Shown here: positions 1-5,706 of the stretch, in pieces
Layout of the letters: every line of letters starts with the position of its first letter
Numbering within the stretch: the first letter of the stretch is position 1
Assembly (NCBI GenBank): GCA_039649115.1
Contig: JBBWZQ010000159.1
Location: 1 to 12,606 of the forward strand
DNA: 12,606 nt
From: DATEJJ01 sp039649115
GTDB taxonomy: Bacteria; Actinomycetota; Actinomycetes; Mycobacteriales; Micromonosporaceae
Direction: 5' to 3'
Position numbers and translations under genes: made by a program
The notes under the pieces: generated by a model
What the model was told of the DNA's origin: nothing
Database searches by the model: none
What the model saw: the letters and a program-made list of their open reading frames with translations, nothing else

Positions 1-1
1 G

Positions 2-691
2 GTGCGCGGCGGGGGGAGCGGGTCCGCCGAGCCGCACGACGGGTCCCGGCTGGGCGGCGCGCCGCCCGGCTCCGTCGGGGACGGGGAGGCCGGGCGGCTG
101 CCCGAGGCGGGACGGCGGCGGCCGGACTCGGTGGTGCTGCTCGGCGAGGTGGAGACGGCGCACCCGGACGTGTTCGACGTGCTGCTCGCGGTGCTCGACG
201 ACGGGCGGTTGACCGACGGGCAGGGCCGCACCGTCGACTTCCGCAACACGATCCTGGTGCTCACGTCGAACATCGGCTCGCACGCCCTCGCCGACCCCAT
301 GCTGAGCGAGGATCAGAAGCGCGAGGCGGTGCTCGCGACGGTGCGGTCGCACTTCAAGCCCGAATTCCTCAACCGGCTGGACGACATCGTCGTCTTCCAG
401 TCGCTCACCAACCTGGAGTTGAAGTCCATAGTGGACATCCAGCTGAACCGGCTGGCGAAGCGCCTGGCGGAGCGGCGGCTGTCCCTGGAGGTGACCGAGC
501 CCGCGAAGGAGTGGCTGGCGAGCTACGGGTACGACCCGATCTACGGTGCCCGCCCGCTGCGCCGGCTCGTCCAGTCGGCGATCGGCGACCGGCTCGCCAA
601 GGCGTTGCTTGCCGGCCAGGTCCGCGACGGCACCAGGGTGTTCGTGGACATCAACGAGGGTAAGGACGGGCTGACCCTCAGCACTGGCTGA
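2..691 (+). CDS. clpB: ATP-dependent chaperone ClpB, C-terminal part (5' end outside window)
   Basis: C-terminal ~229 residues of the Hsp100 disaggregase ClpB, which threads aggregated proteins through a hexameric AAA+ ring together with DnaK. The visible part is the second half of the D2 ATPase and the D2 small domain. It shows the VLDDGRLTDGQGRTVDFRNT segment, sensor 1 (TSN, residues 88-90), the arginine finger in FLNRLDD (Arg125) and sensor 2 GARPLRR (182-188). From residue ~54 on it is a normal ClpB. Residues 1-53 align to ClpB without gaps but carry about 20 replacements at conserved positions. The pore-loop segment usually reading GYVGY is GSVGD, and the Walker B Asp is Gly48 (codon 143-145). 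This looks like poor sequence at a contig end rather than biology, although a degenerate paralogue cannot be excluded. The first codon shown is internal, not a start. The gene ends 20 bp before the next one. Confidence 0.93.
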   Translation: MRGGGSGSAEPHDGSRLGGAPPGSVGDGEAGRLPEAGRRRPDSVVLLGEVETAHPDVFDVLLAVLDDGRLTDGQGRTVDFRNTILVLTSNIGSHALADPMLSEDQKREAVLATVRSHFKPEFLNRLDDIVVFQSLTNLELKSIVDIQLNRLAKRLAERRLSLEVTEPAKEWLASYGYDPIYGARPLRRLVQSAIGDRLAKALLAGQVRDGTRVFVDINEGKDGLTLSTG

Positions 692-698
692 CGGGCGG

Positions 699-704
699 TA
701 GGGT
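699..704 (+). promoter_or_regulatory. -10-like box for a leaderless start at 712
   Basis: TAGGGT fits the actinobacterial TANNNT -10 pattern. It ends 7 nt before the GTG at 712, the spacing expected if transcription begins at or near the start codon. No Shine-Dalgarno sequence is seen and no clear -35 element was found. It lies just downstream of the clpB stop, so the membrane-protein gene may also be read from clpB. Confidence 0.35.
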
Positions 705-711
705 TCCGGCC

Positions 712-1320
712 GTGACGTTCCCCGGACCCATCGCGGAGACGGCACTGCCCGGCAGGTCATCCCGGCCGGGCAGCGTGCTGTGGGCCGCGGTCTGCTTCTG
801 GCTCGCCGCGCTGTTGCTGATCGCGCAGGTACCCCAGGTCGTCTACGATCTCGCGACCGTCGCCGGGCCCACCCGCGAGGCGGGCGCGCTGACCTCGGCG
901 AGCCCGGCCGAGGTTCGCAACGAGATCGGCGGAGCCCGCATCTTCGACATCGTGGTGCTGGTGGTGCTGGTGGTGCTCGCGGGGTCGCTGGTGCTCGCCG
1001 CGCTGCGGTTCGGCGCCGGGAGCGACCGAGCCCGGGTGATCGGGATCGTCGTGGCCTGCGCGGTGCTGCTGTGCTGCGGCGGGGCCATGGTGGGCAGCGT
1101 CGTGGGTGGCCGCCAGCCGGATGCCAGCGAGTTCCAGCGCCAGGTGACCCAGTTGCAGGAGGCACACACCCCGGCCTGGGCCGGCTGGTTGGCGGTCGCC
1201 GCCCTCGCGGTGTACCCGCTGCTGCTGACCGGCATGGTGCTGCTGCTGGTCGCGCCGTCCCGCCGGTACTTCCGGCCGTTCTCCGGCTATTACGTGTATC
1301 CGCTGCCGTCCCAGGACTGA
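712..1320 (+). CDS. Four-helix membrane protein of unknown function (paralogue A)
   Basis: A 202-residue integral membrane protein with four predicted helices at about 22-43, 77-99, 108-131 and 155-182. A short hydrophilic N-terminus and a ~20-residue C-terminus are probably cytoplasmic. Between helices 1-2 and 3-4 lie polar segments of roughly 35 and 25 residues. Helix 3 carries a Cys-Cys pair (121-122) in VLLCCGGAM. The protein ends helix 4 with a Pro-Ser-Arg-Arg-Tyr-Phe motif. The same layout, the Cys/Gly-rich helix 3 preceded by Arg-Ala-Arg or Ala-Arg, a Trp before helix 4 and the YF exit motif recur in the genes at 1386 and 2864, so the three are homologous. I do not recognise a named family. 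The GTG start is chosen because a -10-like box sits 7 nt upstream and it follows clpB by 20 bp. Confidence 0.8.
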   Translation: MTFPGPIAETALPGRSSRPGSVLWAAVCFWLAALLLIAQVPQVVYDLATVAGPTREAGALTSASPAEVRNEIGGARIFDIVVLVVLVVLAGSLVLAALRFGAGSDRARVIGIVVACAVLLCCGGAMVGSVVGGRQPDASEFQRQVTQLQEAHTPAWAGWLAVAALAVYPLLLTGMVLLLVAPSRRYFRPFSGYYVYPLPSQD

Positions 1321-1348
1321 CCGGGTCGCGCGCAGGTCCGTGGCGGGC

Positions 1349-1379
1349 TAGCGTAACCGGAGCTTTCCTCCTGAAGGGA
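1349..1379 (+). promoter_or_regulatory. -10-like box and ribosome binding site for gene at 1386
   Basis: TAGCGT at 1349-1354 fits TANNNT. A GAAGGGA-type ribosome binding site follows at 1373-1379, 6 nt before the GTG at 1386. This supports the GTG over the out-of-frame ATG at 1379. The implied leader is ~25 nt. No convincing -35 element was seen. It probably drives the unit 1386-3613. Confidence 0.4.
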
Positions 1380-1385
1380 TGATCC

Positions 1386-2069
1386 GTGTCCGAGATCGCG
1401 CCCGCACCGCCTCCGGCGCAGCGCCGGCCAACCGTGGTGACCGCCGCGGGGTACCTGCTGTTCGGCGTGGCCCTGCTCGCTGTGTTGATTGCCCTGATCC
1501 CACTGCCATACGCGAGCGACGTGTCCGCCGCGGCCAAGCGGGCCTACGCCAACCTCCCGAATGGTGATGCGACAGCCACCGCCGTCTCCGCCACGGTCTA
1601 TGTCAGCGCCCTCATCTACGTGCTCGCGGCCGCCGGGCTGGTGGTCCTCGGCCTGTTCGACCTGCGGGGCAGCAACGGCGCCCGGATCGCGACCTGGGTG
1701 GTCGCCGGCATCGGCGTGCTGTGCTGCGGCAGCGGGGTGCTCATCGGCCGGCTGGCCTCCGGCATCGGCCAGAGCAGCAACACCGCCGAGATGCAGGCGG
1801 CGCAGAAACAGGTCCAGGCGGCGTACCCGTCGTGGTACACGGGGGTGCAGACGACGCTGACCGTCCTCGCGCTGCTCGCGCTGATCCTCGTGATCATCCT
1901 GCTCGCCCTGCCCGCCGCGAGCGCGTACTTCCGCCGCGGCAAGGTGCTGGCGCCCGACCCGGGGCTGCCCCCGCTCGCGTACCCCCAGGTCGGTGGCGAG
2001 CCGCCGGTCCCGCCGGTCCCACCCGTCCCACCGGTACCTCCGGCGCCGCCCACCCAGCGGGACCAGTAG
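1386..2069 (+). CDS. Four-helix membrane protein with proline-rich tail (paralogue B)
   Basis: A 227-residue membrane protein homologous to the genes at 712 and 2864. Helices are predicted at about 18-40, 70-92, 100-122 and 155-176. Helix 3 begins after a Gly-Ser-Asn-Gly-Ala-Arg motif and contains a Cys-Cys pair (113-114). The segment before helix 4 is rich in Gln and Ala and likely amphipathic (133-148), followed by Pro-Ser-Trp. Helix 4 ends with Pro-Ala-Ala-Ser-Ala-Tyr-Phe. The cytoplasmic tail (186-227) is rich in Pro, with four consecutive Pro-Pro-Val units, and could be a protein-docking tail. Function is unknown. A well-placed ribosome binding site supports the GTG start. The SDR gene starts 3 bp after its stop, indicating one transcript. 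Confidence 0.82.
   Translation: MSEIAPAPPPAQRRPTVVTAAGYLLFGVALLAVLIALIPLPYASDVSAAAKRAYANLPNGDATATAVSATVYVSALIYVLAAAGLVVLGLFDLRGSNGARIATWVVAGIGVLCCGSGVLIGRLASGIGQSSNTAEMQAAQKQVQAAYPSWYTGVQTTLTVLALLALILVIILLALPAASAYFRRGKVLAPDPGLPPLAYPQVGGEPPVPPVPPVPPVPPAPPTQRDQ
2001..2050 (+). repeat. Short Pro-Pro-Val codon repeat in tail of paralogue B
   Basis: About four 9-bp units encoding Pro-Pro-Val, then Pro-Pro-Ala-Pro-Pro, near the 3' end of the membrane-protein gene. Synonymous changes (CCG or CCC or CCA; GTC or GTA) separate the units, so this is not a fresh slippage product. Confidence 0.6.
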
Positions 2070-2072
2070 CCG

Positions 2073-2867
2073 GTGGCCGAGCCGGGTACCGCGCTGGTCA
2101 CCGGAGCCACCGCCGGCATCGGTGCCGCGTTCGCGCGCCGGCTCGCGGCCACCGGGTACCACCTCGTGCTGGTGGCGCGGGACGAGGCGCGGCTGGCGGC
2201 CTCGGCCGCCGACCTCGCCAGCAGGTACGGCCGCGAGGTCACCGCGCTGCCGGCCGATCTGTCCACATCGGAGGGTTGCGCTAGCGTCGCGGCGCGCGTG
2301 TCCAGCGGCGTCGACATGCTGGTGAACAACGCGGGGATGAGCCTGAACCGGTCGTTCCGGCGGTCCGCCATCGCGGACGAGGAGCGGTTGCTCGCGCTGA
2401 ACGTGGGCGCCGTGCTGCGGCTGACCCACGCCGCGCTGCCGGGCATGGTGGAGCGGGGCCGGGGAGATGTGGTGAACGTCTCGTCGGTGTCCTCCTTCGC
2501 GGCCGTGATGCCGGGCTCCACCTCTCCCGCGAGCAAGGCCTGGGTCACCAGCTTCAGCGAGGCGATGGCGCTGGCCGTGCGCCGGTACGGCGTGCGGGTG
2601 ATGGCGCTGTGCCCGGGGTACACCCGCACCGAGTTCCACGAGCGCGCCGGCATCGACATGGCCAGGACGCCGGACTGGCTGTGGCTGTCCGCCGACCACG
2701 TGGTCCGGGACGCGCTGCGCGACCTCGAACGGGGCAAGCTGGTCTGCGTGCCGGACTGGCGCTACAAGGCGGCCGTCTTCGGCATGCGGCACGCGCCGCG
2801 CCGGCTGTTCCACCGGGTGGCGCGCGACACCCGCGGCCGTATCGGCAGGGACGAGGAGCGCGGGTGA
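2073..2867 (+). CDS. SDR-family NAD(P)-dependent oxidoreductase, catalytic Tyr position is Ser
   Basis: A 264-residue classical-type short-chain dehydrogenase with a Rossmann fold. Visible motifs are the cofactor loop TGATAGIG (10-17), Ala-Arg-Asp after beta-2 (35-37, an Arg there often favouring NADPH), NNAG (85-88), the active-site Asn region ALN (108-110), the catalytic Ser strand NVSS (135-138), Lys155, and Cys-Pro-Gly-Tyr-Thr-Arg-Thr-Glu-Phe (180-188). The Tyr of the YxxxK motif should be residue 151 but is Ser (codon TCT at 2523-2525), so normal proton relay is doubtful. Substrate is unknown; relatives are often annotated DltE-like. The GTG start 3 bp after the previous stop and the 4-bp GTGA overlap with the next gene suggest translational coupling with the two membrane proteins. 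Confidence 0.9.
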   Translation: MAEPGTALVTGATAGIGAAFARRLAATGYHLVLVARDEARLAASAADLASRYGREVTALPADLSTSEGCASVAARVSSGVDMLVNNAGMSLNRSFRRSAIADEERLLALNVGAVLRLTHAALPGMVERGRGDVVNVSSVSSFAAVMPGSTSPASKAWVTSFSEAMALAVRRYGVRVMALCPGYTRTEFHERAGIDMARTPDWLWLSADHVVRDALRDLERGKLVCVPDWRYKAAVFGMRHAPRRLFHRVARDTRGRIGRDEERG

Positions 2868-3613
2868 CCACCGGCTGGACCCCGCCCGGCGGGCCCACCG
2901 ATCCGGCCGTCCAACCGCCGCCGGGGCCGTCGGAAGGGTACGGGTACGCGAACTGGGGCCTGGCCCACCCGGGCGTCGCGTACGCCCCGGTGGTGTTCGT
3001 GCCGCGCCCGCCCCGGCCGCCGGTGGTGGTCCTGGCCGTGGGCCTGACCTTCCTCGGCATCGGGCTGTCCGCGGTCGAGCAGGTGGTGGGGTTCGTCGTC
3101 ACCCTGGCCAACCGCGACGCCATCGCCGCCGGCGCGACGAGCCGGGTGGCCGCCGACCCGGCCGCACCGGACCTCTCCGGGCTCGCCACCGCGGGCACCG
3201 TCATGGGGCTGGTGTTCGGCATCCTCCTCTGGCTGATCCCGGTGGGTGGAACGGTGGTGACCGCGGTCCTGACCCGGCGCGGGTCCAACGCGGCCCGGAT
3301 CGTGCTGGCGAGCCTCATGGGCCTGTTCGCGTTGGTGGGCCTGTGCGGCGGCGTGTTCTCGGTGTCCGGAGTGGCCCGGGGCAGCGTGGTGACCTCGTCG
3401 CTGATGTCCTCGCTGAACGGCTGGCAGACGGTGACGGGGGTGGTGGATCTCGTCCTGGCGGTACTGGCCACCGCGATCGGCGTTCTCCTGCTGCTGCCGG
3501 CGGCCAGCAGGTACTTCTCCGCCGGGCCGGGCCGGCGGTTCGGGCCGCCGCCGGGGCCGGTCGGATCAACCGGTACGGGGGGTGTAGGTCCCTGGTCGGG
3601 CACACCTCCGTGA
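2864..3613 (+). CDS. Four-helix membrane protein with Pro/Tyr-rich N-terminus (paralogue C)
   Basis: A 249-residue protein. Residues 1-52 are hydrophilic and rich in Pro, Gly and Tyr. Four helices follow at about 53-82, 108-136, 145-169 and 188-211. As in the genes at 712 and 1386, helix 3 follows an Arg-Arg-Gly-Ser-Asn-Ala-Ala-Arg motif and carries Cys-Gly-Gly (161-163). A Trp (187) precedes helix 4, and helix 4 ends in Pro-Ala-Ala-Ser-Arg-Tyr-Phe (212-218). A Gly/Pro-rich tail closes the protein. The GTG at 2864 overlaps the TGA of the SDR gene by 4 bp (GTGA), which decides the start; longer in-frame versions would run inside the SDR gene. Function is unknown. The soluble N-terminal extension distinguishes it from the other two paralogues. 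Confidence 0.83.
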   Translation: MTTGWTPPGGPTDPAVQPPPGPSEGYGYANWGLAHPGVAYAPVVFVPRPPRPPVVVLAVGLTFLGIGLSAVEQVVGFVVTLANRDAIAAGATSRVAADPAAPDLSGLATAGTVMGLVFGILLWLIPVGGTVVTAVLTRRGSNAARIVLASLMGLFALVGLCGGVFSVSGVARGSVVTSSLMSSLNGWQTVTGVVDLVLAVLATAIGVLLLLPAASRYFSAGPGRRFGPPPGPVGSTGTGGVGPWSGTPP

Positions 3614-3638
3614 CGGACGTCTTACCAGAAGTGGGTCA

Positions 3639-3670
3639 TTGACTCATCGCTGAGGATCGAGCAGTACGCT
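3639..3670 (+). promoter_or_regulatory. Candidate pyrE promoter, leaderless
   Basis: TTGACT (3639-3644) and TACGCT (3665-3670) are separated by 20 bp, slightly long for a sigma-A-type promoter. The -10 box ends 6 nt before the GTG at 3677, and no ribosome binding site is present, so pyrE is probably translated from a leaderless mRNA. Confidence 0.5.
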
Positions 3671-3676
3671 TGGCCC

Positions 3677-4216
3677 GTGACCGACCACGATGATCTGCGG
3701 AAACTCATCTCCGGCATTGCCGTGGTGCGCGGAAGGGTCATGCTTTCGTCAGGACGCGAGTCCGACTGGTACGTCGACCTGCGCCGGATCACCCTGCACC
3801 ACGCGGCCGCGCCGCTGGTCGGGCGGGTGCTGCTCGACCTGACGGCGGACTGGGACTTCGACGCGGTGGGCGGACTCACACTCGGTGCCGATCCGGTGGC
3901 CACGGCGATGCTGCACGCCGCCGCCGCCCGGGGGCGTGACCTGGACGCGTTCGTGGTGCGCAAGGCGGAGAAGGTCCATGGCCTCCAGCGGCGCGTCGAA
4001 GGTCCGGACGTGGCCGGACGGCGGGTGCTGGCGGTCGAGGACACATCGACCACCGGCGCGAGTGTGCTGGCCGCCGTCGAGGCCCTCCGGGAGGCGAATG
4101 CGCAGGTCATCGGCGTTGCGGTCATCGTGGACCGTGGTGCGCGGGACGTGGTGCGATCTACCGGGCTGGATTACCGATCGGCCTATTCGTTGACGGACCT
4201 CGGCCTCGCGGCTTGA
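3677..4216 (+). CDS. pyrE: Orotate phosphoribosyltransferase
   Basis: A 179-residue cytosolic enzyme that joins orotate to PRPP to give orotidine 5'-monophosphate in de novo pyrimidine synthesis. The type I PRTase PRPP-binding motif is VLAVEDTSTTGAS (117-129). The catalytic flexible loop carries Arg95, Lys96, Lys99 and His101 in the RKAEKVHG segment, and Gly-Gly-Leu-Thr-Leu-Gly-Ala-Asp (65-72) is typical of the actinobacterial form. Length is normal. Placement near clpB and fba, away from the main pyr operon, matches other actinobacteria. The GTG start is supported by the -10 box 6 nt upstream. An inverted repeat starts 8 nt after its stop. Confidence 0.95.
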   Translation: MTDHDDLRKLISGIAVVRGRVMLSSGRESDWYVDLRRITLHHAAAPLVGRVLLDLTADWDFDAVGGLTLGADPVATAMLHAAAARGRDLDAFVVRKAEKVHGLQRRVEGPDVAGRRVLAVEDTSTTGASVLAAVEALREANAQVIGVAVIVDRGARDVVRSTGLDYRSAYSLTDLGLAA

Positions 4217-4224
4217 AAATTTGC

Positions 4225-4256
4225 CGATTCGGACCTGCGGATATGCAGGCGAATCG
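4225..4256. promoter_or_regulatory. Bulged inverted repeat between pyrE and arsR-type gene
   Basis: Two 12-nt arms, CGATTCG + CCTGC (4225-4231, 4234-4238) and GCAGG + CGAATCG (4245-4256), flank a 6-nt loop GGATAT, with a 2-nt bulge in the left arm only. It can fold as a strong RNA hairpin at the end of pyrE, but no T-run follows. It also sits just upstream of the ArsR-type gene, where ArsR/SmtB regulators usually bind their own operator. The symmetrical core is CCTGC-N6-GCAGG. Confidence 0.5.
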
Positions 4257-4282
4257 ATGGTGTAGGTGGAAGGATGGATTAC

Positions 4283-4654
4283 GTGGGAACTGCGTTGGCC
4301 GAAACCTCTTTGCCTGCTATCTCGCCGTTGGCCGGCGAGCCGATTGAGCGCGCGGATGCCGAGCGGCTCGCGGGAGTGCTTAAGGCACTCGCCGACCCTG
4401 CCCGGCTCCGTCTGCTCAGCCTGATCCAGTCTGCGCCCGAGGGCGAGGCGTGCGTGTGTGACCTCACCGCGCCGCTTGGCCTCTCGCAGCCGACTGTGAG
4501 TCACCACCTCCGCATCCTGACCGAGGCTGGTCTGCTCGAGCGGGAGAAGCGGGGCGTGTGGGCCTACTACCGCCTGGTACCGACAGCGATCGGCGCCATC
4601 GCCGATCTGCTGACTCCGCCGCGTAAGCGCGCGACCAAGAAGGCCGCCCGCTAG
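4283..4654 (+). CDS. ArsR/SmtB-family winged-helix transcriptional regulator
   Basis: A dimeric HTH repressor of the ArsR/SmtB family, 123 residues from GTG 4283. A GGAAGG ribosome binding site at 4268-4273 is 9 nt from this GTG but directly abuts the alternative ATG at 4274 (126 residues), so GTG is preferred. The fold is visible: ALADPARLRLLSLI as helix 2-3, then EACVCDL (Cys57 and Cys59), then the recognition helix LSQPTVSHHLRIL and a wing with KRGVWAYY. Actinobacterial arsenic sensors of this type pair the CVCDL cysteine with an N-terminal Cys-Cys; here that region (Ser-Pro-Leu-Ala-Gly-Glu-Pro) has no Cys. The ligand may therefore be different or absent. A basic tail (RKRATKKAAR) ends the protein. 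No arsenic or metal transport gene is nearby. Confidence 0.9.
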   Translation: MGTALAETSLPAISPLAGEPIERADAERLAGVLKALADPARLRLLSLIQSAPEGEACVCDLTAPLGLSQPTVSHHLRILTEAGLLEREKRGVWAYYRLVPTAIGAIADLLTPPRKRATKKAAR

Positions 4655-4807
4655 CCGCAGCGCACTACGTCACCGGCGGTCCGCGTGGCCACCTGGGTCA
4701 CGTCGGCCCGCCGGTCGTAGGAGTCGCGACTCGTCGGGTCGCGTGCTGGGGTTTCGCGTAGCGGATCGTCGCGAGGCGTGCACCGGGTCCGCGAGGCGTG
4801 CACCGGG
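4655..4807. other. Convergent intergenic spacer with dyad symmetries
   Basis: This spacer lies between the tail ends of the ArsR-type gene and the DedA gene. It holds an 8-bp inverted pair ACCGGCGG / CCGCCGGT (4672-4679 with 4708-4715), a perfect 12-bp palindrome GAGTCGCGACTC (4721-4732), and most of a 20-bp tandem duplication. The first two could serve as a bidirectional terminator region, but there is no T-run. I see no supported gene. Confidence 0.4.
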
Positions 4808-4809
4808 TC
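4770..4809. repeat. Exact 20-bp tandem duplication at the DedA 3' end
   Basis: Two identical 20-bp units occupy 4770-4789 and 4790-4809. The last two bases of the second unit plus base 4810 form the DedA stop codon. Each unit contains the palindrome GTGCAC. The identity of the two copies suggests a recent duplication. Confidence 0.85.
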
Positions 4810-5635
4810 AGAGCCGGCGACGGGTCGGTTGCTGTGCCGGTGTCTCCTGGTCCGGGGTGGTGTCCTGGCTCGTTGTGGCGTCCGGTGACTGTCGCGTGCC
4901 TTCGGGAGCGCGGTGGGCGCCACCGCCCGGGCCGGGCTGGGTCGTGCCTGCTGTATGCCGCTTCGCACGTCGGGTGCGGATCACCTCGATGAAGATCGGC
5001 AGCAGCGAGATCAGCACGATCAACGCGACCACGGGCAGCAGGTACGTGTCCACCTTGTCGGGTGGCACCACGTTCTTGATCTTGTCGCCGAGAAAGTACC
5101 CGGTGAGCAGGACGCCCTCGGTCCAGATCACGCCGCCGACCACGTTCCACACGAAGAACTTCCGTGCGGGCATCTCCAGCACGCCGGCCATCGGGTTGAG
5201 GAACGTCCGGACGATCGGCGTGAACCGGGCGAGCACGACCGCCTTCGCCGGCCCGAACCGGTTGAAGTAGTACTCGGTCCGGTCCACGTACTCGCGCCTG
5301 AACAGCCGGGAGTCCGGGCGGTCGAACAGGCGCCGCCCGTACCGGGCGCCGAGGAAGTGGCCGAGCTGGGCACCCGCGATCGCGCAGATCGGCGTGCCGA
5401 TGAGCAGTCCCGTGAGCGGCAACCTGGTGCCGACGATCTGGTCCGCCGCCGACGAGGCGCCCACGCCGGCCAGGAACAGCAGCGAGTCACCGGGGAAGAA
5501 GAAACCGACCAGCAGGCCTGTTTCGGCGAAGATGATCGCCCATACGCCCACCACACCGAAGTTGTGCAGAAGGTCCTTCGGGTTGATCAAGCTGCCGATG
5601 CTGTCGGTCAGCGCCCGTGTCTTCTCGGTATCCAC
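4808..5635 (-). CDS. DedA-family membrane protein
   Basis: A 275-residue DedA/SNARE-associated (VTT-domain) inner-membrane protein. The family includes flippases for undecaprenyl phosphate or phospholipids and is linked to envelope integrity; this member's substrate is unknown. Diagnostic motifs are Glu38 in FAETGLLVGFFFPGDSLLF (36-54), then RFTPIVRTFLNPMAG (137-151) containing the two conserved Arg. Hydrophobic segments lie at about 22-61, 75-98, 130-155, 162-183 and 198-220. Typical DedA proteins end near residue 220; here a hydrophilic Pro/Thr/Gln tail of ~50 residues (225-275) follows and is probably disordered. The GTG start lies 8 nt after a TACTGT box. In M. tuberculosis a DedA gene is beside fba; here an insertion of about 3 kb separates them. 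Confidence 0.93.
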   Translation of the reverse strand: MDTEKTRALTDSIGSLINPKDLLHNFGVVGVWAIIFAETGLLVGFFFPGDSLLFLAGVGASSAADQIVGTRLPLTGLLIGTPICAIAGAQLGHFLGARYGRRLFDRPDSRLFRREYVDRTEYYFNRFGPAKAVVLARFTPIVRTFLNPMAGVLEMPARKFFVWNVVGGVIWTEGVLLTGYFLGDKIKNVVPPDKVDTYLLPVVALIVLISLLPIFIEVIRTRRAKRHTAGTTQPGPGGGAHRAPEGTRQSPDATTSQDTTPDQETPAQQPTRRRL

Positions 5636-5643
5636 GACGACAC

Positions 5644-5649
5644 ACAGTA
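5644..5649 (-). promoter_or_regulatory. -10-like box for DedA gene
   Basis: Read on the minus strand this is TACTGT, ending 8 nt before the GTG at 5635. It suggests a leaderless or near-leaderless transcript. No Shine-Dalgarno sequence or clear -35 is visible. Confidence 0.4.
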
Positions 5650-5706
5650 CCGGTGCGATCCTGTGGGCCGGCTAAGCCGCCCGCCTGAATCGGGTGAGCG
5701 CTCCGG

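Noticed and set aside
1290..2813. Very long minus-strand reading frame (~500 codons) opposite the membrane-protein and SDR genes
   Set aside because: The product is compositionally odd (Arg/His/Gly-rich) and has no domain. The plus-strand genes have recognisable folds, starts and overlaps; high G+C produces such antisense frames.
4651..4968. Minus-strand frame in the arsR-DedA spacer as a possible small gene
   Set aside because: It has no start signal, overlaps the DedA 3' end in another frame and gives a Pro/Arg/Thr-rich product without features.
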